Source: Methanobacteriota archaeon
GTDB taxonomy: Archaea; Halobacteriota; Methanomicrobia; Methanomicrobiales; Methanomicrobiaceae
DNA: 56,537 nucleotides
Reading direction: 5' to 3'
NCBI GenBank assembly: GCA_016841485.1
Contig: JAENZA010000007.1
Span: forward strand, 1 to 56,537
The notes beneath the pieces were generated by a model, which saw nothing but the letters and a program-made list of their open reading frames with translations, had not been told where the DNA came from and made no database searches. The position numbers and the translations under genes are program-made. Numbering within the stretch: the first letter of the stretch is position 1; every line of letters begins with the position of its first letter. Positions 7,889 to 17,191 of the stretch are shown piece by piece.

Positions 7889-9684
7889 CCGATAAGCTTG
7901 CCGCCCAGCAGCGCAGCATCAGCGTCGCCGAATTATTTGAGAAGAACAAGCATCTCCTCGGCTTCGACTCCCCAACCCGCGGCATCATCACGACCATCAA
8001 AGAGGCGGTTGACAACTCCCTGGATGCCTGTGAAGAAGCCGAAGTCCTCCCCGACATCTTTGTCTCGATCGTCAAGACGGAAAAGGACGTCCTGAGAATT
8101 GCCGTCGAGGACAACGGTCCCGGCATCCTCCCCGAGAAAGTGCCGTTTGTCTTTGGAAAACTCCTCTACGGGTCACGCTTCCACCAGATCCGTCAGAGCA
8201 GGGGGCAGCAGGGTATCGGCATCTCTGCGGCCGTCCTCTATGCACAGCTGACCACCGGGATTCCAGCCAAAGTCATCTCGCGGACGGATGCACGGACACC
8301 CGCCCATCTCTTCGAGCTGATGATAAAAACCGAGAAGAACGAACCGGAGATCCTCCGGCACGAGGAGATCGAATGGGACCGCACCCACGGGACGAGGATC
8401 GAGATCGAATTTACCGGAACGCTGGCGGCCAAAAAACGTCTCATCGACTACCTCAAATATACCGCGGTCGTCAATCCCCACGCCCGCATCCAGGCGGATA
8501 TCGACGGGGAATTTTATTCCTTCGACCGCGTCTCGGAGGAGGTGATCACGCCGCCCGAGGCTATTGCCCCGCACCCCCACGGGATCGAGTTCGGGACCCT
8601 GAAGCGCATGGCGTCTCTCTCCGACGAGAACGTGGAGACGTTTCTCATCTCCGGGTTCTCCCGCGTGGGAAAAAAGAGTGCGGAACAGATGCTCTCCCTT
8701 GCACACATCAAGCCTTCACGGAAGGCGAAGGGCCTCTCGTCCGAACAGCTCAAGGTGCTCCTTGATGCGATGCAGACGGTCAATGTCCCGCCCCCGCCCG
8801 CATCCCTCTGCCTCTCCCCCATCGGGGAGGAGATGATCATCCAGGGGCTGGAAAAGGAGTTTGTGATGGACTTTGTCCAGGCAAGGACCCGCAAGGCCCA
8901 GGTCTTCTCCGGCCATCCCTTCATCGTCGAGACGGCGCTCGGGTATGGGGGGAAGCTGGACGCCGAAGGCCAGGGGCAGCTCCTCCGGTTTGCCAACCGT
9001 GTTCCGCTCCTCTACCAGCAGGGGGCGTGCGCCATCACGAGCGCCGCCTCCGAGGTGAACTGGAAGGCCTACAACCTCTCCCAGCAGGGGCTTCCCATAG
9101 GGCCTGTCCTCATCCTCGTGCATGTCGCCTCGACGAATGTCCCGTTCACCTCGGAATCGAAGGACGCGGTGGCGGCCATCCCCGAGATCGAACGCGAGAT
9201 CGTCCTTGCCCTGCAGGACCTTGGACGGGAGCTCAAGACCTTCATCAACAAGCGCGAGCGCAGCAAAATCGCCGAGAACCGGGCCCGCGCCATCTGCTCC
9301 ATCATCCCGGATATCGCAGACAAAGTCGCGGAGATTGTGGAAAAGCCCGTCCCCGATATCGCACCGATAGAAGGGCAAATTATGAGAAAGATCATCGCCC
9401 GCAAGACGACCCGCGGAGGAAACGTCGAACTCTCGGTGCACAACTATACCAGATCGCCTGCTGATCTCATGCTCTACCTCATCTCGGCCGATGATGCGGC
9501 GGGTGCGGATCAGCCCCCGGACTTCGTGGATGCGTTCGGCGATGAGTTCAACAAGGTCTGGAAGATTACCATCGACCCCGAGAGCCATTGGCGGGTGCAC
9601 TATCCCGGCCGGGGCGGCGGGTCGCTTGACCTGCGCGGAGTGGATGAAAAGATGAAAGTGGTGGTGGACCTCGATGTCCAGTAA
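7879..9684 (+). CDS. top6B: DNA topoisomerase VI subunit B (ATPase)
   Basis: ATP-binding subunit of the A2B2 type IIB topoisomerase that relaxes and decatenates DNA. GHKL ATPase motifs are clear: KEAVDNSLDA at residues 41-50 with the catalytic Glu42, EDNGPGI at 77-83 and GQQGIGIS at 109-116. The transducer domain and a C-terminal extension follow. I place the start at TTG 7879 (MALADKLAAQQ), with a GGGGTGA sequence just upstream; the ATG at 7840 would add 13 residues lying wholly inside hisS. That gives 601 residues. The last 11 bases overlap the top6A start, so equal amounts of both subunits are likely. Confidence 0.95.
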   Translation: MALADKLAAQQRSISVAELFEKNKHLLGFDSPTRGIITTIKEAVDNSLDACEEAEVLPDIFVSIVKTEKDVLRIAVEDNGPGILPEKVPFVFGKLLYGSRFHQIRQSRGQQGIGISAAVLYAQLTTGIPAKVISRTDARTPAHLFELMIKTEKNEPEILRHEEIEWDRTHGTRIEIEFTGTLAAKKRLIDYLKYTAVVNPHARIQADIDGEFYSFDRVSEEVITPPEAIAPHPHGIEFGTLKRMASLSDENVETFLISGFSRVGKKSAEQMLSLAHIKPSRKAKGLSSEQLKVLLDAMQTVNVPPPPASLCLSPIGEEMIIQGLEKEFVMDFVQARTRKAQVFSGHPFIVETALGYGGKLDAEGQGQLLRFANRVPLLYQQGACAITSAASEVNWKAYNLSQQGLPIGPVLILVHVASTNVPFTSESKDAVAAIPEIEREIVLALQDLGRELKTFINKRERSKIAENRARAICSIIPDIADKVAEIVEKPVPDIAPIEGQIMRKIIARKTTRGGNVELSVHNYTRSPADLMLYLISADDAAGADQPPDFVDAFGDEFNKVWKITIDPESHWRVHYPGRGGGSLDLRGVDEKMKVVVDLDVQ

Positions 9685-10762
9685 GGATTTGGATGCCATT
9701 GCGCGCCGGCAGCTCGTCGGCATCGCGGAGAAATGGTACGACCAGTTTACCGAGGCGCGGATTCCGTCGCTGACGCTTCCGACCCGGACGAAGCAGAACA
9801 TCGAGTACGATGAAATAAGCGAGGTCTGGAAGTACGGAGACCGTGGAACGACCCGGACGGCAAACTCGGAGAAGAGTGCGCTCCATATCCTGAAGATGGC
9901 GTATGTGATCGGGTTTTTGAAGCAGCAGCTCCAGGAGTCCCGGTCGTCGACGTTGAGGGAGATGTACTACATCTCCGAGGGGTGGAAACGGGCAAAGTTT
10001 TCCGCCCAGGACGAATCCAACATGCTCGTCGAGGATCTCGAAATCATCACCGAGCTCTCCCGCGAGGCGTTTCACCTCCGGCCCGAGGAGGACGGCGCCT
10101 CCGTCTACGGCCCGGTGCGCCTGAAGGAGACGACCAAGCGCGGGGTAAGAGACATCCACTGCCAGCAGGACGTTGGTGAGGCGGGATATCCAATCCCGAA
10201 CAACGTGGAGAACATCGAATTCGTCGAGTCCGACGCGAAGTTCATTATCGCAATGGAGACCGGTGGTATGTACGCCCGTCTGATGGAGAACGGCTTCGAC
10301 GAGGAGCACGATGCCATCCTCGTCCACCTGAAGGGCCAGCCGGCCCGTTCGACGCGGCGGATGCTTCGGCGCATGAACAATGAGCTCGGCCTTCCCGTCG
10401 TCATCTTCACGGACGGGGACCCGTGGTCCTACCGCATCTACGCGTCCATTGCGTACGGCTCCATCAAGGCGGCCCACATGTCCGAGATTCTCGCGACCCC
10501 GGCGGCACAGTTCATCGGGGTGCAGCCCTCGGACATCAGCGACTACAACCTCCCGTCCGACAAGCTGACGGAGGGGGATGTCGCCGCCCTGAAGTCGGAA
10601 CTCACCGACCCGCGGTTCGATACGGAGTACTGGCGAAGACAGATCAAGCTCCAGCTCGAGATGGGCCTCAAATCAGAACAGCAGGCCTTTGCGAGCAGGG
10701 GCCTGGACTTTGTGACGAAAGAGTATCTCCCGGCACGGCTGGGGGAGATGGGGATATTGTAG
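9674..10762 (+). CDS. top6A: DNA topoisomerase VI subunit A (Spo11-like cleavage subunit)
   Basis: Cleaves and rejoins DNA through a tyrosine; relative of eukaryotic Spo11. The catalytic motif REMYYIS is at residues 95-101 with Tyr99 the probable nucleophile. The Toprim metal site is visible as AMETGGM (Glu195) and FTDGDPWSYRIY (Asp247, Asp249). The length of 362 is typical. The ATG lies inside the end of top6B with an 11-base overlap. Downstream, the convergent glycosyltransferase gene ends only 7 bases away, so this is the border between the housekeeping block and the glycan island. Confidence 0.96.
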   Translation: MSSKDLDAIARRQLVGIAEKWYDQFTEARIPSLTLPTRTKQNIEYDEISEVWKYGDRGTTRTANSEKSALHILKMAYVIGFLKQQLQESRSSTLREMYYISEGWKRAKFSAQDESNMLVEDLEIITELSREAFHLRPEEDGASVYGPVRLKETTKRGVRDIHCQQDVGEAGYPIPNNVENIEFVESDAKFIIAMETGGMYARLMENGFDEEHDAILVHLKGQPARSTRRMLRRMNNELGLPVVIFTDGDPWSYRIYASIAYGSIKAAHMSEILATPAAQFIGVQPSDISDYNLPSDKLTEGDVAALKSELTDPRFDTEYWRRQIKLQLEMGLKSEQQAFASRGLDFVTKEYLPARLGEMGIL

Positions 10763-10769
10763 GGTTACC

Positions 10770-11921
10770 CTACACTTTTATTTCATCAAAGAATCGGCAC
10801 CACTCTTCTGCCACATTGTCCCATGAGAGTTCGGTGGGGACGGGATAATTGGTTTTTCGTGTCTGATACGCCTCGACGATTGCGCGTGCAATGTCCTCTT
10901 CCGAAGATGGGGCGACAAAACTCGTGCCGTCGTATTTTCCAAGGCTCTCTTCGAGGCCTCCCACTCTCGATGCGATGATCGGCATCCCATATGTGATGCC
11001 GATATGGGCGACACCGCTCTGTGACGCCCGGGTATAGGGGAGCACGAGCGCATCCGCCGCGGAGAAATACTGCGGAATCTCTTGATCGCTGACATACCGG
11101 TTGACAACGGTGATCTGGCCTGCATAGGGAGAGGATTCTGCACGTTCGATGGACTCACGGTCTTCCCAGGCCTCCCCGACGATATGGAGATGACAGTTCT
11201 TTCGGACTTCTTCCGGGAGCTTTTCGAAGGCTCCGATGAGAAAGGATACTCCCTTATACGGTCTGAGAAGCCCGAAGAAAAGGATCGAATACTCCTCCTT
11301 CACTCCTATTTGTACTTTCATCTCTTTCGGGTCGAGTTGAGGATACTGGTCAAAGAGGCCGTGGGGAATGACGCGGACCGATTCAATAGGAATCCCGTAA
11401 TAGTCCGCAATCAGTTTCCGGTCCGCCTCCGAGTGGACCACATAGGCTGAGGCGCGGTTCCTCACCCATCTCCCCGCATGTTTTGCATAAATGCTGATGG
11501 GGAGAACGGCCTGTTCCAGCGTATCGACCACCTCATGAAATTCTATGACGATAGGGACCTTTCTTCTCAGCCGTGCTTCCAGCGCGAGATACATATGGGC
11601 TACGCTTGACGTCCACCACTGGAAGATGATCACATCACAGGGCCGTAGTTCCCGTGCGGCCCGGTTCCAGGAGAGAGGGTTGTACCAGTCGAGGATCTCC
11701 TCGCAGGCAATTGCATCGTCGTAGGAAAATGCGGCAATATCTGAGCCCACCCTCTTCCAACCGGGAAAAAGCCTTTTGGGAAGCATGTGCCGGAAGAGAA
11801 CGACCGAAACGGTGCACCGCTTTGCGAGTGCGTTGGAGAGCCGCATGGTAAAGTAGCTTATCCCCGAGAGAAAGCGCGGTGACGGCCCGATGATTCCTAT
11901 TTTTCGCTTCTTCTCTGTCAA
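10770..11921 (-). CDS. Glycosyltransferase family 4 (group 1)
   Basis: Predicted GT-B-fold retaining glycosyltransferase of 383 residues that moves a sugar from a nucleotide donor to a glycan. The N-terminal domain opens KIGIIGPSPRFLSGISYFTMRLSNAL. The C-terminal donor domain shows ILFFGLLRPYKGVSFLIGAFEKL, then SAADALVLPYTRASQSGVAHIGITYGMPIIAS, where a conserved Glu of many GT4 enzymes is replaced by the QSGV context. No membrane segments. It is the last gene of the minus-strand glycan operon. Donor and acceptor cannot be read from sequence. Confidence 0.88.
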   Translation of the reverse strand: MTEKKRKIGIIGPSPRFLSGISYFTMRLSNALAKRCTVSVVLFRHMLPKRLFPGWKRVGSDIAAFSYDDAIACEEILDWYNPLSWNRAARELRPCDVIIFQWWTSSVAHMYLALEARLRRKVPIVIEFHEVVDTLEQAVLPISIYAKHAGRWVRNRASAYVVHSEADRKLIADYYGIPIESVRVIPHGLFDQYPQLDPKEMKVQIGVKEEYSILFFGLLRPYKGVSFLIGAFEKLPEEVRKNCHLHIVGEAWEDRESIERAESSPYAGQITVVNRYVSDQEIPQYFSAADALVLPYTRASQSGVAHIGITYGMPIIASRVGGLEESLGKYDGTSFVAPSSEEDIARAIVEAYQTRKTNYPVPTELSWDNVAEEWCRFFDEIKV

Positions 11922-11936
11922 CTCTTTATCCCTCCT

Positions 11937-12929
11937 TCATGTTTTTCTGAAGAGTTTCTTCTTTGCGAGCAGGACGTAATTTTTTGGCCGGGCGACGTTT
12001 CTCGGGTCGGTCCGGAGCGACTTGTTCAGGTAATGCAGGCAGTCACGATAGTGGCCGATACAGAGGTTGTCATAGGACCCGTGGAGGTAGATGTTGCTGT
12101 AGAATGTGTCCTTTTTTGCCCGGACATCCTCCGGGACGTCCGGGGAGGTGAAGAATTTATCGAGGATTTTTCTGCGCTCTTCCACGTACAGGTGGCGCAT
12201 CGCACTGCTCTTTGCCTCGGGATAGATCCGGGCATTTGCGAGGATATGCGGGATGTAGTCGATGCGAAACTTCAGGACAACCCGGAGCCAGTAGTCGAGG
12301 TCCATCCCGAGGTTGAGCGTGTCGTCAAAGAAGCCTATCTCCTCAAAGACTCTGCGGCGGAAGAAGACCGTCGGCTGGGGGAGGTAGAAGTTGGCACAGA
12401 GATATTCTTCCAGGTCAAGCGGGCCCGGTGCAAGGGTCTCGATGATGTTTGATTCCGGGTCGATATGATTGACATTTCCGAAGACCATATCGGCCTCGGG
12501 GTGGGCAGCGAAATAATCCGCCACCAGCCGGAATACTCCCGGTTCATAGGTATCGTCGGAATTCAGGTACGCGATGATGTCCCCCGTGCAGAGCCGGAGG
12601 CCCTTGTTTATGGCATTGGTCTGACCGTTGTCGGGTTCGGAGCGCCAGATGAGCCGGGAATCATACTTTTTCAGTATATCCACGGTTTTATCGGTTGAAG
12701 CTCCGTCCATAACGATGCACTCTATTGAAGACCAATCCTGACAGAGAATCGAACGAATGGTTTCTTCAATGTATGGACCCTGACAGTAACTCGGGACGAT
12801 GATACTGAATGTGACCTCATTAGACTGCCCGAGATCAGCCTGAATAATCTCTTCCGAATCACACTGCCACGGCCATCCTTTCCGCATTGGCAATGGTTCA
12901 GGAATTCTGCAGTCTTCAAATGTGGTCAT
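11937..12929 (-). CDS. Glycosyltransferase family 2
   Basis: A 330-residue inverting GT-A glycosyltransferase. Typical signatures: FSIIVPSYCQGPYIEETIRSI, the VMDGASTDKTVDIL loop, and the metal-binding AYLNSDDTYEPG. A C-terminal helical tail of about 100 residues follows the GT2 core. No transmembrane segment is seen, so it probably acts on the cytoplasmic face of the membrane. It starts about 50 bases after the DUF115 gene and precedes the GT4 gene by 15 bases. The sugar it transfers is unknown. Confidence 0.9.
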   Translation of the reverse strand: MTTFEDCRIPEPLPMRKGWPWQCDSEEIIQADLGQSNEVTFSIIVPSYCQGPYIEETIRSILCQDWSSIECIVMDGASTDKTVDILKKYDSRLIWRSEPDNGQTNAINKGLRLCTGDIIAYLNSDDTYEPGVFRLVADYFAAHPEADMVFGNVNHIDPESNIIETLAPGPLDLEEYLCANFYLPQPTVFFRRRVFEEIGFFDDTLNLGMDLDYWLRVVLKFRIDYIPHILANARIYPEAKSSAMRHLYVEERRKILDKFFTSPDVPEDVRAKKDTFYSNIYLHGSYDNLCIGHYRDCLHYLNKSLRTDPRNVARPKNYVLLAKKKLFRKT

Positions 12930-12980
12930 CGTGAGTTTATCTCCTGAGGTTCAACGATTGTCTGGGTTGAAATCTTACGT

Positions 12981-13808
12981 TCAGGCATCTGCATTCTTTG
13001 AAAACAAAGAATTGTAATCTATTTTGTCAAACACCTGTAATTTCCCGTCAATGGTGGCATCAATTATTCTGCGTCCGTCTTTTTCAAATGTTGCTTTCGC
13101 AAGTGAGTAGGCCCTTTCTGACGTTTCAAGGTCGGGGAGTTGCCATCGGACACCCTTTCCAAAATATTCCGGATGGAAATGATTCGGGTCCTCGGATTCG
13201 GATACGATCTCCTTGTGAGGCGTTCCTTTGGTTGCAAAACTATGATCTACCCCAATAAGAATTACCTCATCAAAACCGAGATAATATGCAAGCTGCATTG
13301 CCACATACGTCACCGTCGCTCCTTCCCATACTTTTAACCACGGCCATTTCGAGAAACCCAGTGGCTTTAGTGGATGAAACCCACTGTCCCGGACGAAAAG
13401 ATCTCCGTCCTGCAGATCCACCCATTTTCGGGCCTGCCAGCTCATGAACTTCGGCATCGGGAGAGCCGCTATCTCTTTTCCGAATTGCTCCAAAAGAACA
13501 CGGTTGACTGAGACCAGAAAAGAAGGTCTGAATCCTGTTTCCTCCGACAGGAGATAGATTCTGTTTAAGCCAAAAGTGTACTCCTTATCCAGAATAGTCA
13601 GATCCGTTTTTTTAAGACTGGGGCCGTTTCCAATGATAAAACACCTGCATCCACGATATCTGCCCTTTAATTTACGGAAACCAACAACCATTTTCCATCG
13701 CGAGGGACTCAACTGAAAGACAATTCCGTCCAAGCATATATCCAAAAAACCACGGATTGCTCCGATTGGATCGCGTTTCAACCGTTCGAGGTAGCTGTTT
13801 TCATTCAT
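12981..13808 (-). CDS. DUF115 / MptE-Maf-like protein, first copy
   Basis: A 275-residue protein with a Rossmann-like core carrying FIIGNGPSLKKTDL (residues 57-70), the signature shared by DUF115 proteins (Maf flagellin glycosylation factors and MptE-like enzymes) and, more distantly, GT42 sialyltransferases. Further shared motifs are GATVTYVAMQLAYYLGF, VILIGVDHSF and the DPNHFHPEYFGKG segment. Databases often label such proteins 6-hydroxymethylpterin diphosphokinase-like, but the glycan context makes a glycosyltransferase or glycan-modifying role more likely (inference). It lies 2 bases after an SDR gene that follows a CMP-sugar synthetase-like gene. A second copy is at 20396. Confidence 0.8.
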   Translation of the reverse strand: MNENSYLERLKRDPIGAIRGFLDICLDGIVFQLSPSRWKMVVGFRKLKGRYRGCRCFIIGNGPSLKKTDLTILDKEYTFGLNRIYLLSEETGFRPSFLVSVNRVLLEQFGKEIAALPMPKFMSWQARKWVDLQDGDLFVRDSGFHPLKPLGFSKWPWLKVWEGATVTYVAMQLAYYLGFDEVILIGVDHSFATKGTPHKEIVSESEDPNHFHPEYFGKGVRWQLPDLETSERAYSLAKATFEKDGRRIIDATIDGKLQVFDKIDYNSLFSKNADA

Positions 13809-13810
13809 AT

Positions 13811-14557
13811 TTACTCTGTTGACAGTCTGGTCAATGCCCCTCCATCAACGACAAGACCCTGTCCCGTAATAAACGAAGATGTTCTGTTCTCAGCAAGGAA
13901 AAAGACAGCTTCGGCAATCTCTTCCGGCTTTCCGATTCTTCCGAGCAAGTGTTTTTCCGCCAGACTCCTCTTTCGTTCCTCAAGGCTTGCCCCTGAAACA
14001 TGATCTCTTGAAAGACCGTTCTCAAGCATCTGAGTATCAACGGCGCCGGGAAGAACAGCGTTGACCCGAACTCCATCTTCTGCAAATTCAATTGCCATTG
14101 CACGTGTCAGGGCCATCAGCCCCCCTTTACTCGCAGCATAGGCAGCGATATTTCCCGAGGTGGCATGCGCGTGCACCGAACTTATATTGACTACTGCTCC
14201 CCTGGCGTTCGAAAGAAGGGATAGCAGTTCCTTACTCAGGAAGAAGGGTGCCATGAGGTTTGTATTCATTACCCGGGTATAATCCTCATAACTGGTTTCG
14301 GATATCGGCGCACATACCTGATATGCCGCATTATTGACGAGGACATTCAGGGAAGTTAATGTTGATCGGATCTCTTCCCCTATCCTCAAAATCTCTGACG
14401 GTGAGGAAATGTCTGCGGGTATATGTACAAAATTACCAGGAAGTTGTACATCACGGCGGGAAATACCGATGACCTCCCAGTCATCATCGAGAAACCGCCT
14501 CGCAACTGCTTCACCGATACCCCCCGAAACTCCGGTTACCACCGCCGTCCCGCTCAC
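13811..14557 (-). CDS. Short-chain dehydrogenase/reductase
   Basis: Classical NAD(P)-dependent SDR of 248 residues. The cofactor loop TGVSGGIGEAV is at residues 8-18, NNAAYQ is the structural motif, and the catalytic Ser-Tyr-Lys are in VNISSVHA and YAASKGG. The C-terminus (VVDGGALTRL) is as in 3-oxoacyl-reductase-type SDRs. It overlaps the dehydrogenase gene upstream by 4 bases (ATGA) and is followed 2 bases later by a DUF115 gene. The setting recalls ptmA-like oxidoreductases beside CMP-nonulosonate synthetases in flagellin glycosylation loci. Substrate unknown. Confidence 0.88.
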   Translation of the reverse strand: MSGTAVVTGVSGGIGEAVARRFLDDDWEVIGISRRDVQLPGNFVHIPADISSPSEILRIGEEIRSTLTSLNVLVNNAAYQVCAPISETSYEDYTRVMNTNLMAPFFLSKELLSLLSNARGAVVNISSVHAHATSGNIAAYAASKGGLMALTRAMAIEFAEDGVRVNAVLPGAVDTQMLENGLSRDHVSGASLEERKRSLAEKHLLGRIGKPEEIAEAVFFLAENRTSSFITGQGLVVDGGALTRLSTE

Positions 14558-15501
14558 TTCTTCCCCTCCAGACCCAGTATGAGATTTTCCATCGCCCGTT
14601 CATTTGTCCGAAGAATTGCTTCTATTGTATTCGAACTATTGTGCGCCCCAAGAATGACGTCCTGAAATGTCCTCAATGGACTTGTCATGGGAAGCGGTTC
14701 TTCCTCGAAAACATCGAGTGCGGCACCTCCCACCTTCCCCGATTTCAGCGAGGATATCAGGGCAGACTCATCAATCAATGGTCCTCTCGCCGTATTGATA
14801 ATACATACTCCCGTCTTCATCTTCTCAAACTGCTCACGCCCCAGCATATGCCGATTTTCCGGAGTGAGGTTACAGTTGAGGGAGATATAATCAGATTTAG
14901 AAAGAAGTTCATCCAGTTCCACCTGCCGCAACCCATATTCAGCCATGAACCCTTCATCGATAGGATATACATCATACCCTACAAGTTCCATGCCTGCAGT
15001 ATGGGCCCGGGCACCAACCGCCCTTCCAATACTTCCAACGCCGATAATGCCGAGTGTCTTCCCGCGTAGGGACTTCCCTGTTATCTGTGCTTCAGACCAC
15101 AAACCGTCCCGGACCTTCCGGTCGATGAGGTGAAGATGGCGCGACATGAGGATCATATACCCCATCACCTGGTCCGCGACTTCATCACCGAAAACATTCG
15201 GGGTGTTTGTCACCGGTATGCCATATTCCTCTGCTGCTTTGAGATCAATCCCGTCAATCCCAATTCCCCATTTGGAAATGATCTTCAGGTTTTTTGCCTC
15301 ACGAAGAACATTTCGCGTAAACTGGTCGTCACCGGCTATCACACCATCATACTTTCCGATGATTGGAATGAGTTCCTCTTCAGTGAGGTGCTGTTCGACG
15401 AAGGGGAGGTCGAATTGGATCTCGTGGTTCTCAAGGAATTCAGTATACTGTGCAATCGTACGTTGCATATGGGGGCATGAAATAAGAACGGTATATGTCA
15501 T
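14554..15501 (-). CDS. D-2-hydroxyacid dehydrogenase (phosphoglycerate dehydrogenase-like)
   Basis: A 315-residue NAD-dependent D-2-hydroxyacid dehydrogenase. Motifs: cofactor loop GIIGVGSIGRAVG, catalytic Arg in NTARGPLID, and the catalytic His in GAHNSSNT. There is no C-terminal ACT domain, so it is unlikely to be the serine-biosynthesis SerA. It overlaps the cytidylyltransferase gene upstream and the SDR gene downstream by 4 bases each. Such tight coupling suggests the three enzymes make and activate one acidic glycan precursor; this is inference, and the substrate is not known. Confidence 0.88.
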   Translation of the reverse strand: MTYTVLISCPHMQRTIAQYTEFLENHEIQFDLPFVEQHLTEEELIPIIGKYDGVIAGDDQFTRNVLREAKNLKIISKWGIGIDGIDLKAAEEYGIPVTNTPNVFGDEVADQVMGYMILMSRHLHLIDRKVRDGLWSEAQITGKSLRGKTLGIIGVGSIGRAVGARAHTAGMELVGYDVYPIDEGFMAEYGLRQVELDELLSKSDYISLNCNLTPENRHMLGREQFEKMKTGVCIINTARGPLIDESALISSLKSGKVGGAALDVFEEEPLPMTSPLRTFQDVILGAHNSSNTIEAILRTNERAMENLILGLEGKK

Positions 15502-16169
15502 TGTAGACCTTTCCTGATAAGATACAGTTGTTCCGCCAGCTGGAAGTCAATTTCTTCATCGATATCGACGGCTTCGTACCGGTCTGTTTCAAACATGAGG
15601 GGACGTTTTCCAATTCTGTTGTGGTTCTCTTCCAGCACGTCACGAGAAAAGATATACATGCAGGAGTTCTCTTCGTATATGGGGGGGAGATCCTGTGTGC
15701 GGAGGAGGATATTCGGATTATGGTTCACAGGCAGGGTTAATTCATCCCATAAGCGCGTCTGCAGGCGGGTTACTGAAAAAAGGGAATCATACAAGCCTCT
15801 CCTTGCAGTAAACTCATCGACCGCAGCTTCAATGGTAGCCGCCCGGAGCAGAGGATTGGTGGAATGTGTCTGTAAATAATAGTCCGCATCCACCTGACTG
15901 ATGCTGTTGAGAAGCACATCATTCATTGGTATGCTTCCATCCCTGAGGTGCTTTGGCCTTTCAATGAGACGTACTTCCGGGAATTCTTCTTTTGTTTGGG
16001 ATAGTATCATTTCACTGTCCGTGTCTATGACTACCTCATCGACGGATGAAACATCCAGAAGCGTCCGGATAATATAATGATACAACGGTTTTCCCGCAAA
16101 GTTGCGGTAGTTTTTCCCCGGCACTCTTTCACTGGAATGTCGCATCGGGACTATGGCTGCAATTTTCAA
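15498..16169 (-). CDS. Acylneuraminate-type cytidylyltransferase
   Basis: A 223-residue nucleotidyltransferase of the CMP-NeuAc/CMP-Kdo synthetase group, which activates an acidic sugar with CTP. The N-terminal signature AAIVPMRHSSERVPGKNYR is clear, followed by KPLYHYIIRTLL and VVIDTDSE. No sialic-acid synthase (NeuB-like) or epimerase (NeuC-like) is present in the window, so the compound activated is unknown and need not be a sialic acid. It heads the tightly overlapping set cytidylyltransferase-dehydrogenase-SDR-DUF115. The GT2 gene upstream ends 54 bases away. Confidence 0.85.
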   Translation of the reverse strand: MKIAAIVPMRHSSERVPGKNYRNFAGKPLYHYIIRTLLDVSSVDEVVIDTDSEMILSQTKEEFPEVRLIERPKHLRDGSIPMNDVLLNSISQVDADYYLQTHSTNPLLRAATIEAAVDEFTARRGLYDSLFSVTRLQTRLWDELTLPVNHNPNILLRTQDLPPIYEENSCMYIFSRDVLEENHNRIGKRPLMFETDRYEAVDIDEEIDFQLAEQLYLIRKGLQ

Positions 16170-16223
16170 GTATTCACATCCTTATGCGGGTGCATCGTTT
16201 CTAAATAATATGACAGATACCTA

Positions 16224-17183
16224 TCAAATTCTTTCTTCAGAATTTTCAACTGCTGAATAGTCTATAGTACCGTCACGCCTTGTGTTCTTTTCTTTTGAAT
16301 TCTCTGAGGGGTAGTAAAACGTGCGTTTCACCTGTTTTGACACCTCGGTCCGTTGCCGGCACCCGAGATATGCCCCCCAGAACTGCATCGTCCTGAAGAC
16401 GATGATGTTCGAGATGTTCCCAGAGAGCGCTTGCTCTCGCCCTGCGGCGACCATATCTGCAATGATATTTTTCGGTGCCAGTCGAAGAAAATCAAGAAAT
16501 GTCACCCGTTCCTCGGGCACGATCTTTTTCATAGCGATCGCTTCACGACGATACCGGTTGAGAACCCGGGACGCGGGTTCGTCATGGACATGAAGGATCT
16601 CGGCCTCAGCAGAATAGACGATCTTGTATCCCTTCTCCATTGCCCGTCTTGCCCAGTCAAGATCTTCGAGCCCGGTCAGTTCCTCATTGTAGGGCATTTT
16701 TTCCCACATGCTGCGCCGCACGGCACAATTTGCATTATTGCAGAAGGGGGTCTCCTGGTGATAATCAGACTGATCAGGGAACCATGCCCGGAATATCTGG
16801 TGTTCGGAGTACTGGGTCGTATGCCATCCCCGCTGTTTTCCGTACACGACAGCGACATCCGGGTCTTCAAACGGCGCAGTCATCTGCTCGAGCCAGTCCT
16901 TGTACACCGGCCAGCAGTGGGCAGAGATCATGACCAGAAATTCGCCCTGTGCCTCTCTTGCCCCATAATTCAGCGCTCTTCCGAATGAGAACTCCTCCGG
17001 TGCGATATAAACGACTTTCACCGGGTACCGCGAGGCTATGGAAAGGGTTGCATCAGTCGAACCGGAATCGACAAGGATGATTTCAACATCCTTCTCTGTC
17101 TGGTGCATGATCCCTTCCAGGCACTTCCCGATGTGGGTATCCTCATTGTAGCAGCGGATGATGATGGAGCATTTTGGATTCAT
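16224..17183 (-). CDS. Glycosyltransferase family 2 (rhamnosyltransferase-like)
   Basis: GT-A glycosyltransferase of 319 residues opening CSIIIRCYNEDTHIGKCLEGI with the LVDSGSTDATLSIA loop. The usual DxD is replaced by ISAHCWP, a pattern seen in rhamnosyltransferase-like GT2 enzymes. The later segment GLEDLDWARRAMEKGYKIVYS supplies the acidic catalytic region. A C-terminal amphipathic region from about residue 240 may associate with the membrane. Its start is 8 bases from the stop of the next GT2 gene. Donor sugar unknown; GDP-6-deoxyhexose is possible given gmd and the GDP-fucose synthase-like gene nearby. Confidence 0.87.
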   Translation of the reverse strand: MNPKCSIIIRCYNEDTHIGKCLEGIMHQTEKDVEIILVDSGSTDATLSIASRYPVKVVYIAPEEFSFGRALNYGAREAQGEFLVMISAHCWPVYKDWLEQMTAPFEDPDVAVVYGKQRGWHTTQYSEHQIFRAWFPDQSDYHQETPFCNNANCAVRRSMWEKMPYNEELTGLEDLDWARRAMEKGYKIVYSAEAEILHVHDEPASRVLNRYRREAIAMKKIVPEERVTFLDFLRLAPKNIIADMVAAGREQALSGNISNIIVFRTMQFWGAYLGCRQRTEVSKQVKRTFYYPSENSKEKNTRRDGTIDYSAVENSEERI

Positions 17184-17191
17184 TCAGGCCT

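Noticed and set aside
8716-9801. Open frame of 361 codons on the minus strand
   Set aside because: It is antisense to top6B and top6A, which have clear catalytic motifs. The predicted protein is rich in His, Arg, Asp and Gly with no domain, typical of a GC-rich shadow frame.
15498-16169. Complete sialic-acid pathway
   Set aside because: Only the cytidylyltransferase is present; synthase and epimerase genes are not in the window, so the name CMP-sialate synthase is not justified.
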